From Candidatus Woesearchaeota archaeon (GTDB lineage: Archaea > Nanobdellota > Nanobdellia > SCGC-AAA011-G17 > VGLX01), in NCBI GenBank assembly GCA_016866645.1, contig VGLX01000069.1:1-6770 (forward strand): a DNA stretch of 6,770 bases, in the 5' to 3' direction. How positions within the stretch are numbered: position 1 is the stretch's first letter; every line of letters starts with the position of its first letter. A program made the translations under genes and the position numbers. Of the stretch, positions 1 to 5,571 are shown piece after piece. The notes under the pieces are model-generated. The model saw nothing but the letters and a program-made list of their open reading frames with translations. It was not told the origin of the DNA and did no database searches.

Positions 1-945
1 GCAGTAGCCGTTATTCACTGTCTGGTCTCTTGAGCCTACGCACTGTAGGAAGAATATTTTCTTAGGCTGTTTGCCGTTTATCTTCAGGTCATCTTTAGAC
101 AACTTCTCTTCTAATTCCATGCTGGTTATTACGTTTTCATATTTGCCATATCCTAGTTCTGGCTTTTGTTTAGCATCAAAAACGTCATATCCTGTAGCGA
201 CGATGATTACGCCTGTGTTTATTTCTGTTTTTTCTCCGTTCTTGTTCACGCTTATCTTGAAATTGCCTAAGCTGCCTTCCACGCATTCTATCTCAGAGTC
301 TAAGTAGACTTCTGCGTTATTGTTGGATTTGAGGCTTTCTATCTTTTTTTGGAGTATCAGATTGTAATCGTTAAGGTTGGTGTAAGTCTTGTTGAGCTTA
401 GTGACGTTACCGCCTAATGCACCAGTCTTTTCTACAAGGTAGACTTTGAATCCTGATTCTGCTATGTCTAATGCCGCTTCTACTCCTGTGACTCCTCCTC
501 CGATGACTAACGCCGACGGTATTACACTCATGGTCTTTTCTTCTAATGGCATTAACAGCTTGGCTCTAGCTATCGAGGCGCTTATAGTCTCTTTGGCTTT
601 CTCAGTAGCTTTTGCTTTGTCTTCGTGGACCCAGGAGCACTGTTCTCGAATGTTTGCTATTTCTAGAAGGTAAGGGTTGAGTCCTGCTGCCTGCACCATT
701 TTCCTGAAAGTTGTTTCGTGCATCCTTGGTGAGCAAGCTGCGATTACTATCCGTTCTAACCCTTGTTCCTTGATATCTTTTTTTATCATATCCTGGCCGG
801 GGTCTGAGCACATGTACTGGTAATTCTTAGCTACTGCCACTCCAGGTATTTGCTTAGCGTAAGCTATCACTGATTCTACGTCTACTTTAGAAGCTATGTT
901 GGTGCCGCAGTGGCATACGTAAACCCCTATTTTGGTTTTGCTCAT
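1..945 (-). CDS. hdrA: HdrA-like flavoprotein with N-terminal domain (partial, runs off left edge)
   Basis: Homologue of heterodisulfide reductase subunit A, the FAD/Fe-S electron-transfer subunit of soluble Hdr complexes. The open frame starts at ATG 945 and stays open for 315 codons to base 1, so the C-terminus lies outside. Residues 1-135 are the HdrA N-terminal domain: GVYVCHCGTNIA, MCSDPGQ, AACSPRMHE and NIREQCSW, with Cys 11, 13, 46, 71 and 103. An FAD Rossmann motif follows (VIGGGVTGVEAA, 147-157), then ATGYD (250-254) and QCVGSRD (301-307). Oddities: the usual LDCxAC motif after the flavin fold reads TNLNDYN (no Cys), and the inserted 2x[4Fe-4S] module present in the upstream paralogue is absent, with NFKISV running almost directly into the VIIVATGYD strand. 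Its ATG overlaps the upstream hdrA stop (ATGA), implying translational coupling. Whether a C-terminal ferredoxin or MvhD-like domain follows cannot be seen. Family assignment is firm; the physiological partner is not. Confidence 0.93.
   Translation of the reverse strand, partial: MSKTKIGVYVCHCGTNIASKVDVESVIAYAKQIPGVAVAKNYQYMCSDPGQDMIKKDIKEQGLERIVIAACSPRMHETTFRKMVQAAGLNPYLLEIANIREQCSWVHEDKAKATEKAKETISASIARAKLLMPLEEKTMSVIPSALVIGGGVTGVEAALDIAESGFKVYLVEKTGALGGNVTKLNKTYTNLNDYNLILQKKIESLKSNNNAEVYLDSEIECVEGSLGNFKISVNKNGEKTEINTGVIIVATGYDVFDAKQKPELGYGKYENVITSMELEEKLSKDDLKINGKQPKKIFFLQCVGSRDQTVNNGYC
942..945 (-). other. ATGA stop/start overlap coupling the two hdrA genes
   Basis: The TGA stop of the short hdrA (944-942) shares bases with the ATG of the downstream hdrA paralogue (945-943). 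This 4-base overlap is a classic translational-coupling arrangement and suggests the two products are made in a fixed ratio, as expected for subunits of one complex. Confidence 0.9.
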
Positions 946-2264
946 TTTTTCTTAGCTATCCTCTTAGCCGCTAAAGCTGCTGCTCCGCTGGCTTGTGCTA
1001 CAGCGTCGGGAATGTCTTTCGGGCCTTGGCAGCATCCCGCCAGGTAGACGCCGTCTACGTTGGTGTTGATTATGTCTTGAGGGTCTTTTTCCGCATAGAA
1101 CTTGTCAGGCGTGTGTTCTAATCCCAACATCTCACTTAGGGCCTTAGAGTCTTTCCTAGGCATTATGCCTGTTGCTAACACCACCAAGTCTGCTTCTTCC
1201 TCATAAATCTCTCCTGCAAGGGTATCTTCTGCTTTAACGACTACTTTGTCATCTTTCTTATAAATCTCTGAAGGCAATCCTCTCCTGTAAACGACTCCTT
1301 CTTTCTGCACTCGTTCGTAGAACTCTTCGAATCCCTTACCAAAAGCTCTTATGTCGATGTAGCATATCGTGACTTTAGCGTCAGGTATTTTGTCTCTTAC
1401 CAGATGAGCTTGCTTGGCAGTGTACATGCAGCATACCCTTGAGCAGTACTCATTGTTTACCGTGTGATCTCTTGAGCCCACGCATTGCACGAACACTACG
1501 CTCTTGGGCTTCTTGCCGTTTATCAAGATATCTCCTTTCGTCGGTCCTGAAGAAGACACTAATCGCTCGAATTCTAATCCGGTGATCACGTTATCATATT
1601 TTCCATATCCTAACTCCGGCTTTTGTTTAGCGTCGAACAAGTCATAGCCAGTAGCGACGATTACTGCCCCAACTTTTACCTCTAGCATCTCTTCTTTCTG
1701 GCCAAAGTCTATGGCCCCTGCTTTGCAGGCTTCTTTGCATTTGGGTGATTTTCCGCACTTGCCTTTCGTTACCGTCAAGCACCGTTGAGGGTCTATAGTG
1801 TACTTTAACGGGACTGCTTGAGGAAATGGCACGTAAGCTGCCGATCTTTTGCCTTTGCTCTCATCGAACTCGTTAGGTATCTTCCCTTTCAAGACGCATG
1901 CCTCTGCGCAAGCGCCGCAACCTGCGCATTTTTTAACGTCTACGTATCTCGGATTTTTTTTGATGACTGCTTTGAAGTTAGTGCCGTCTTTCTCTATGCT
2001 TTTTATCTCAGAATAAGTCAATAGTTCTATGTTCGGATGGTTTCCCGTTTCCACCATCCTGGGAGTGATTGTGCAAGCTGCGCAGTCCAGCGTTGGGAAA
2101 GTCTTGTCAAGCTGCGCCATCCTCCCTCCGACGCTCGGAGTCTTTTCTACAAGGTAAGTCTTGAAACCTTTTTCGGCCACCTCTAAGGCTGCTTGCATGC
2201 CGGCTATTCCGCCGCCTATCACTAAGACTTCAGGTATTATGTCCTCAAGACTTTTTTCTGACAA
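942..2264 (-). CDS. hdrA: HdrA-like flavoprotein, short form without N-terminal and C-terminal domains
   Basis: HdrA-family FAD/iron-sulfur protein of 440 aa, shorter than canonical HdrA (about 650 aa). It begins almost at the FAD fold (VIGGGIAGMQAA, 15-26), followed by LDCAAC (59-64) and an inserted ferredoxin module with Cys 113/116/119/123 and Cys 162/170/176/180, enough for two [4Fe-4S] clusters. The flavoprotein fold then resumes (ATGYD 204-208; CVGSRD 261-266; YCSRVCCMYT 273-282; AGCCQGPKDIPDAVAQASGA 409-428). It ends in a lysine tail, so the C-terminal ferredoxin domain is missing, and so is the N-terminal Cys-rich domain. The start is TTG with a GAGGGA ribosome site 6 bases upstream; no ATG lies nearby. 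It follows the HdrCB fusion by 25 bases and overlaps the next hdrA paralogue. The domain layout resembles QmoA of sulfate reducers, but the LDCAAC motif and ferredoxin insert are HdrA-like. Likely role (inference): cytosolic electron transfer or bifurcation with the HdrCB protein. Confidence 0.95.
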   Translation of the reverse strand: MSEKSLEDIIPEVLVIGGGIAGMQAALEVAEKGFKTYLVEKTPSVGGRMAQLDKTFPTLDCAACTITPRMVETGNHPNIELLTYSEIKSIEKDGTNFKAVIKKNPRYVDVKKCAGCGACAEACVLKGKIPNEFDESKGKRSAAYVPFPQAVPLKYTIDPQRCLTVTKGKCGKSPKCKEACKAGAIDFGQKEEMLEVKVGAVIVATGYDLFDAKQKPELGYGKYDNVITGLEFERLVSSSGPTKGDILINGKKPKSVVFVQCVGSRDHTVNNEYCSRVCCMYTAKQAHLVRDKIPDAKVTICYIDIRAFGKGFEEFYERVQKEGVVYRRGLPSEIYKKDDKVVVKAEDTLAGEIYEEEADLVVLATGIMPRKDSKALSEMLGLEHTPDKFYAEKDPQDIINTNVDGVYLAGCCQGPKDIPDAVAQASGAAALAAKRIAKKK

Positions 2265-2270
2265 AATGCG

Positions 2271-2276
2271 TCCCTC
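2271..2276 (-). promoter_or_regulatory. Shine-Dalgarno site that fixes the TTG start of hdrA
   Basis: On the minus strand the bases read GAGGGA, ending 6 bases before the TTG at 2264. No ATG lies between this site and the FAD motif, so this ribosome site is what supports the TTG start. Confidence 0.65.
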
Positions 2277-2289
2277 GTTTTTTATAAAG

Positions 2290-3405
2290 CTATAACGATT
2301 CTATGAGTATTTCCGAAATGTCCTTTACTTGTATCTTGCCCTCCAGGTCTGCGGTTTTGACAGCGTCCTCCAGGGTTAGCATGCAGAACGGGCAGCTAAC
2401 AGCGATAATCTCTGCGCCCATGCTTACTGCATCCTTAACTCTCGTTTCTGATAGCCTTGTTGTTGACTCAGTCTCGATCCACATCCTTCCTCCGCCGCCT
2501 TCGCAACACAGGCTTTTCTCTCTTGACCTGTCGAACTCGACGAAATCTATTCCCGGTATGCTTTTGATTATCTCTCTTGGCTCGTCAAATATCTTGTTCT
2601 GTTTCCCTAAAAAGCAAGGGTCATGATAGGTGATTCTCTTTTTCATCTCTTTAGTTATCTTCAACTTTTCTTCTTTTATTGCTTTAGCTATTATTTGCGT
2701 GTAATGGAAGACTTCCACCCCTTCAAGGTTGTACTCATTCTTGAACGCGTTGTAACAGTGCGGTGAAGTGGTTATTATCCTCTTGATATTGTTCTCTTTA
2801 AGCGCTGATTTTAAACCTTCAGAAAGCTCTTCGAAAAGACCTTCTTCCCCTAACCTCCTTATCTCGCTTCCGCAGCAAACCTCTTCCGTACCTAAAATCC
2901 CGAAATCTGTCCCTGATTTTGTTAAACAACCTGTTAAAGATTTTGCTACGTTTTTTACCCGGTTGTCATATGAAGGTACGCATCCTACATAGTAGAGTGT
3001 TTCTGACTCTGAAGCCTTCTTTACAGGCATTCCTTCTGTCCAGTCCGCTCTTTTCTGCTTAGGCATATTAAAAGGGTTGCCATACTTGTAAGCGCTTTCT
3101 AAAGCGTCTATAACCGATTTAGCAATGTGCCCTTCTTCTATCATATACCCTCTTAAAGCCCTTATCAGCTTTGAAGGCTCTAAGCCCCGAGGGCATCTCT
3201 CAGCGCAGGTATTGCAGGACGTACACTCCCAGATTTCACTTTTCTCTTCAATGTATTTCGAGACATCATGTAACAAAGTCTCTCTCATGAGCTTTCTAGT
3301 GTTCAGTTTTGATTTAGAAGATACTGGGCATCCAGCTACGCATTTACCGCACTGTAAGCAAACTGATAGTTCATACTCCTTTTTCAAGTCTTTTTTTTCT
3401 TCCAC
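2290..3405 (-). CDS. HdrC-HdrB fusion (HdrD-like) iron-sulfur / CCG-domain protein
   Basis: A 371-aa fusion of an HdrC-type ferredoxin module and an HdrB-type double CCG module. N-terminal cluster ligands are Cys 16/19/22/26 (CLQCGKCVAGCP) and Cys 61/64/67/71 (CTSCNTCAERCP). The first CCG-type domain has Cys 142, the pair 177-178 (VCCGS) and Cys 217 (TTSPHC); the second has Cys 264 (HDPC), the pair 300-301 (CCEGGGGRMW) and the CPFC pair 338/341. In HdrB such domains bind noncubane [4Fe-4S] clusters where disulfides are reduced. The first domain has Ser at 214 where a CxxC Cys is usual, so only the second is complete. No membrane segments are seen, so it should be cytosolic. The start is GTG with a GAGGGGTGGG ribosome site 5 bases upstream. 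It is first in an operon with two hdrA genes. The CCEGGGGRMW region resembles HdrD-like oxidoreductases of non-methanogens, so CoM-S-S-CoB should not be assumed as substrate. Confidence 0.93.
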   Translation of the reverse strand: MEEKKDLKKEYELSVCLQCGKCVAGCPVSSKSKLNTRKLMRETLLHDVSKYIEEKSEIWECTSCNTCAERCPRGLEPSKLIRALRGYMIEEGHIAKSVIDALESAYKYGNPFNMPKQKRADWTEGMPVKKASESETLYYVGCVPSYDNRVKNVAKSLTGCLTKSGTDFGILGTEEVCCGSEIRRLGEEGLFEELSEGLKSALKENNIKRIITTSPHCYNAFKNEYNLEGVEVFHYTQIIAKAIKEEKLKITKEMKKRITYHDPCFLGKQNKIFDEPREIIKSIPGIDFVEFDRSREKSLCCEGGGGRMWIETESTTRLSETRVKDAVSMGAEIIAVSCPFCMLTLEDAVKTADLEGKIQVKDISEILIESL

Positions 3406-3457
3406 AACAACCCACCCCTCTTAACCTTAGGATTCTTAAGGGGTTTATTAATATTCC

Positions 3458-3465
3458 TATAAAAA
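3458..3465 (-). promoter_or_regulatory. candidate TATA box of the hdrCB-hdrA-hdrA' operon
   Basis: On the minus strand this reads TTTTTATA, centred about 56 bases before the GTG at 3405. Initiation about 27 bases downstream would give a leader of some 30 bases that contains the GAGGGGTGGG ribosome site at 3420-3411. A weaker alternative (TTAATAAA, 3451-3444) would give a shorter leader. The position fits archaeal promoters but is not proven. Confidence 0.45.
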
Positions 3466-3542
3466 AGAATATGATAAGATTTAACACAATATTACAGATT
3501 AAGAAAAGAAGAGACAGCCTTTAAAATTAAATGTTTAGAGCG

Positions 3543-3743
3543 TTATTTTATCTGGCTTTTTATCTTCTTCCACTGGTCTTCCGCTTTTTTCAGGTCGTCT
3601 TCCCTTATCGTGAAATCTTGCGGCTTAGTCTCAGGATCCTTTCCCTTAGGCGCCAGCATCTTCACTGGCTGCGGGATAGAATCGTTGCTATTAGCTTTCT
3701 TAAGCATGAACTTCACGAATTCGTTGTGTTCTGTATTTCCCAT
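3543..3743 (-). CDS. small hydrophilic hypothetical protein (66 aa)
   Basis: I do not recognise this family. The 66-residue product is highly charged and lysine-rich. The N-terminal part (HNEFVKFMLKKANSNDS) looks helical, a proline-rich centre follows (QPVKMLAPKGKDPETKPQDF), and the end is a predicted helix (EDDLKKAEDQWKKIKSQIK). There is no signal peptide, membrane segment or cysteine. The ATG at 3743 has no ribosome site but sits about 28 bases downstream of a good TATA box (TTTATATA), which supports a leaderless start on this strand rather than the hydrophobic frame on the opposite strand. It lies 137 bases upstream of the hdr operon on the same strand, so read-through is possible although that operon has its own candidate promoter. 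Function unknown; reality of the gene is moderately supported by promoter geometry and composition. Confidence 0.55.
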   Translation of the reverse strand: MGNTEHNEFVKFMLKKANSNDSIPQPVKMLAPKGKDPETKPQDFTIREDDLKKAEDQWKKIKSQIK

Positions 3744-3767
3744 AACTAAAATAATTGCCTGTTTGAA

Positions 3768-3775
3768 TATATAAA
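3768..3775 (-). promoter_or_regulatory. TATA box for the 66-aa gene (leaderless)
   Basis: Minus-strand TTTATATA centred about 28 bases before the ATG at 3743. This spacing would place transcription initiation at or next to the start codon, which explains the absence of a ribosome site. Confidence 0.6.
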
Positions 3776-3866
3776 TATAGTTAATCTGTAAAATGCTAAT
3801 TAAAACATTATTTTTTTAAAATTTTTAGAATGATTGAAGCATTATCTATACTTTGTAAGATAAAAA

Positions 3867-3874
3867 TTTAAATA
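3867..3874 (+). promoter_or_regulatory. TATA box for the 86-aa gene (leaderless)
   Basis: TTTAAATA centred about 27 bases before the ATG at 3898, with no Shine-Dalgarno between. The geometry predicts initiation at the start codon. Confidence 0.6.
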
Positions 3875-3897
3875 CAACCTCTTGGTATTTTGATAAC

Positions 3898-4158
3898 ATG
3901 GAAATGCTGATAAACCTCGCCAAGGATGACGTTACTGACCTTAAAAAAGCGATAGAAATTCTCCAACAAGTGATAGTCAACAAGGAAAACGGAGAATACT
4001 TCGCGACAGGCCTGGAAAGGTTCAACGTCGACAACCCGAGGGCGAACCCTAGTAAGCTATCATCTCCTCAGGCCCAGAAGATGCTTGAGCAGGAGAAGAT
4101 GATGAAAGACGTGGATATTTCTAAGATACTCGAGCGGAAGTATAAGAGAAGATTCTGA
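3898..4158 (+). CDS. hypothetical helical protein (86 aa)
   Basis: I do not recognise this family. Residues 1-30 form a likely amphipathic helix (MLINLAKDDVTDLKKAIEIL and on); the middle is polar with a proline-containing turn (NVDNPRANPSKLSSPQ, 43-58); the last part is highly charged and helical, ending in a basic tail (ERKYKRRF). No cysteines, signal peptide or membrane segment are present. The ATG at 3898 sits 27 bases downstream of a TATA box with no ribosome site, fitting a leaderless start. The sequence on the opposite strand in this region is a shadow. It faces the interrupted geranylgeranyl reductase convergently across 40 bases that contain a short T5 run (4177-4181) which might aid termination. 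Its architecture (helix, polar linker, basic helix) would suit a small binding protein, but no function can be assigned. Confidence 0.7.
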   Translation: MEMLINLAKDDVTDLKKAIEILQQVIVNKENGEYFATGLERFNVDNPRANPSKLSSPQAQKMLEQEKMMKDVDISKILERKYKRRF

Positions 4159-4198
4159 ACAGTTTGATTAAGTAACTTTTTACCCTAATTAGAAGGTT

Positions 4199-4798
4199 CT
4201 ATCGGTTGACTCTGTTTAGTCTGAATAATCTTATCATCTTCCATAGTACTCGTGCTACACCCCATACGTCCCGGGTGAGGAATCTTATGATACTTTCATC
4301 AGAAGGGTAGTCAAATATCCTTTCTGTGATTCCGAACTTCACGCCAAAATTCTCTATATCATAAAGCGCTACACCTGCCTCAACTCGTTTCCAGAAAGTA
4401 TTCTTCCAGTGGGTTTCGTACTCTTTGAGCGTGCTTATACTGAAATCATTTTGGCTAATCGCTTTTGAGGCTATACTTCCTGCGATGATTCCGGATTTCA
4501 GCGCTAGATAATTCCCTTCTCCGACCCCTGCGTGGATGAAGCCTGCTGCTGTCCCAGCAACAAGGACCCTGTCTGCATAAGCTTTCTTTATAGGTCCTGA
4601 AACAGGGAGTACTCCGCCCAGTTCCTTTTCACGCTTTAAGCCTGAGAAACCGTACTTTTGCATCAGTTCATTAAACGCTTTTTTCGCATCCTTAAACTCA
4701 CCAGCATAGCCTATGTTGACTTTGCCTTTGCCTTTCGGAAACGCCCACAAAACGCCGAGTTTTTCTGCATCAAAAATAGTAAACATTCTCCGAAACAC
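4199..4798 (-). pseudogene. geranylgeranyl reductase family flavoprotein, C-terminal fragment (interrupted gene)
   Basis: Downstream half of a GGR-family FAD oxidoreductase that continues the fragment at 4886-5425 in the same reading frame. GVLWAFPKGKGKVNIGYAG (15-33) matches the family segment GGYAWVFPKG...ANVG, and GGVLPVSGPIKKAYADRVLV followed by AGTAAGFIHAGVGEGNYLAL (81-100) matches the second FAD-contact region, usually GDAAG, where Asp is Thr here. The tail (YETHWKNTFWKR, then basic helices) matches the GGR C-terminal helical domain. A GTG at 4798 directly follows a TAG, and no ribosome site or promoter is obvious, so independent expression is doubtful. The family hydrogenates isoprenoid double bonds of archaeal ether lipids or related prenyl compounds. 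The gene is probably non-functional because of the inserted stops between its halves, unless the two pieces are made separately and assemble. Confidence 0.85.
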
Positions 4799-4889
4799 CT
4801 AGCGGTTCTTCTAAAACCAAGAGAAAATTTTCGAAGACAAAATACCCTCACAACAATTCATCCCCGCAGCAAGCTGACGGGGTATTCAT
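4785..4889. mobile_element. about 100-base palindrome-bearing insertion in the GGR gene (REP / IS200-IS605-end-like)
   Basis: In the shared minus-strand frame of the two GGR halves, this stretch has TGA (4888-4886), then two TAG codons, the last just before 4798. It encodes nothing that resembles the family, whose members run almost directly from the FYF strand to the GGYAWVFP segment. It carries a GC-rich hairpin at 4862-4882 flanked by ATTCAT on both sides, and a perfect GAAAATTTTC palindrome at 4823-4832. A short palindromic insert without a gene suits a REP-like or solo-end remnant of an IS200/IS605 element. Exact boundaries are not resolved and no convincing target duplication was found. 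Confidence 0.55.
4862..4882. repeat. GC-rich hairpin with flanking ATTCAT direct repeats
   Basis: CCCCGCAGC (4862-4870), a two-base AA loop, then GCTG-A-CGGGG (4873-4882): a 9-bp stem with one bulged A. ATTCAT occurs immediately left (4856-4861) and, after one T, right (4884-4889). CCCCGCAGC/GCTGCGGGG hairpins are typical of REP elements and IS200/IS605 ends as I recall them; this is a resemblance, not a database match. Confidence 0.7.
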
Positions 4890-5425
4890 ATAAAATAAAA
4901 CTTTTTCTCATCGAGCTTGAAGCCATTGTAGATACCGCCGTAACAAGCCACTAAACGTGGATTACTCCCTGTCAGCCCGAGTTTTTTCTGCAGGTTATGA
5001 TTAGGCCCTGTCGCTATGATTACAAGCTTTGTGCGGAAATCCCCTTTTGCGGTAATCACATCCACGCAGTCGTTATTGACGATTATATCCTTGCATAAAA
5101 CACCGCATCGGATACGGCTCATCACAGGCTTAGCGAGCCAACGTTCGAAAGCAGGCTTGTCAATCTGGAAATACGGTTCATAAAACCCCCTCTGCTTGCC
5201 GTTGTAGATTAGCCTATGCTCACTTATCTCGTTTAATACAAACGGATAGTCAAAGCGTCCGAAAATCTCAACAAAATCACGCTTCCCTATGCCCTCACCG
5301 CACTGCAAAGGCTCGCCTACTCTTTTTCTTATGTCTAAACAGATAAAATCAGCGTCTGTCTTATTCAATTCACGAGCGGCCATCAAGCCAGCTTGCCCGC
5401 ACCCTATGATTATCACGTCATACAT
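4886..5425 (-). pseudogene. geranylgeranyl reductase family flavoprotein, N-terminal fragment (interrupted gene)
   Basis: N-terminal half of a GGR-family FAD oxidoreductase, the enzymes that saturate geranylgeranyl chains of archaeal membrane lipids. It opens with a complete dinucleotide-binding motif (VIIIGCGQAGLMAAREL; G8, G10, G13), then EPLQCGEGI (38-46), the family's Cys-Gly-Glu motif near the flavin, FQIDKPAFERWL (86-97), and VIIATGP (135-141). The product ends after KKFYFI at a TGA created by inserted DNA; the frame resumes as the fragment at 4798-4199. Together the halves give about 370-380 aa, close to the usual family length of around 390. The ATG at 5425 fits a leaderless start from the TATA-like TTTTTAAA at 5458-5451. 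It is divergent from a ferredoxin gene; in Methanosarcina acetivorans a ferredoxin supports GGR, so the pairing is suggestive. With both halves well conserved, disruption looks recent. Confidence 0.87.
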
Positions 5426-5450
5426 GATAAGAAGATAAGGCTTTAAGTTT

Positions 5451-5458
5451 TTTAAAAA
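5451..5458 (-). promoter_or_regulatory. candidate TATA box of the GGR gene
   Basis: Minus-strand TTTTTAAA centred about 30 bases before the ATG at 5425. The leader would be only a few bases long, consistent with no ribosome site. Confidence 0.4.
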
Positions 5459-5542
5459 GTTTTATATTTCCGGATGTTTGTTACAGTTACTGCCGATTAC
5501 TGTCATTACACATTATTCCAGACCCTTTCTTATCAAAAAGTA

Positions 5543-5550
5543 TTTATAGT
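5543..5550 (+). promoter_or_regulatory. TATA box of the ferredoxin-dodecin operon
   Basis: TTTATAGT centred about 26 bases before the ferredoxin ATG at 5572, with no Shine-Dalgarno in between. This predicts a leaderless first gene. Confidence 0.6.
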
Positions 5551-5571
5551 GTTAACCCTTAATACTGGGCT

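Larger units (their letters stand above)
3492..3791. repeat. 11-bp inverted repeat flanking the 66-aa gene
   Basis: TTACAGATTAA at 3492-3502 and its exact reverse complement TTAATCTGTAA at 3781-3791. The left copy lies upstream of the hdr operon TATA box; the right copy lies 5 bases upstream of the 66-aa gene TATA box and also upstream of the rightward 86-aa gene. It could be a shared regulator site. An AT-rich 11-mer match in intergenic DNA could also arise by chance, so the functional reading is weak. Confidence 0.35.

Noticed and set aside
446..811. Plus- and minus-strand frames in 446-811
   Set aside because: The true coding frame is the minus-strand HdrA' frame from 945 to the left edge, which gives continuous HdrA-family sequence; these are out-of-frame shadows.
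124..1655. Possible recent gene conversion between the two hdrA genes (ATGYD...FDAKQKPELGYGKY segment nearly identical, 23 of 25 residues)
   Set aside because: This stretch is a well-conserved part of the HdrA family, and the aligned codons differ at many third positions, so ordinary paralogy explains it.
3531..3749. Hydrophobic 72-codon plus-strand frame that could be a small membrane protein
   Set aside because: It is antisense to the 66-aa gene, which has a well-placed TATA box and typical hydrophilic composition; the hydrophobic frame has neither promoter nor ribosome site.
4199..4798. C-terminal GGR piece as an independent gene starting at GTG 4798
   Set aside because: It has no flavin-binding N-terminus, no clear promoter or ribosome site, and is in frame with the upstream half, so it is best treated as part of one broken gene.
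4798..4888. Readthrough of TGA/TAG in the GGR gene as selenocysteine or pyrrolysine
   Set aside because: The stops fall in a segment with no family counterpart and three occur close together; insertion is the simpler explanation, and no recoding structure was recognised beyond the REP-like hairpin.
4851..4889. Hairpin as an intrinsic terminator or C/D-box RNA
   Set aside because: No T-run follows the stem on either strand at the right distance and no C/D box pair with suitable spacing was found; it also lies inside a former coding frame.
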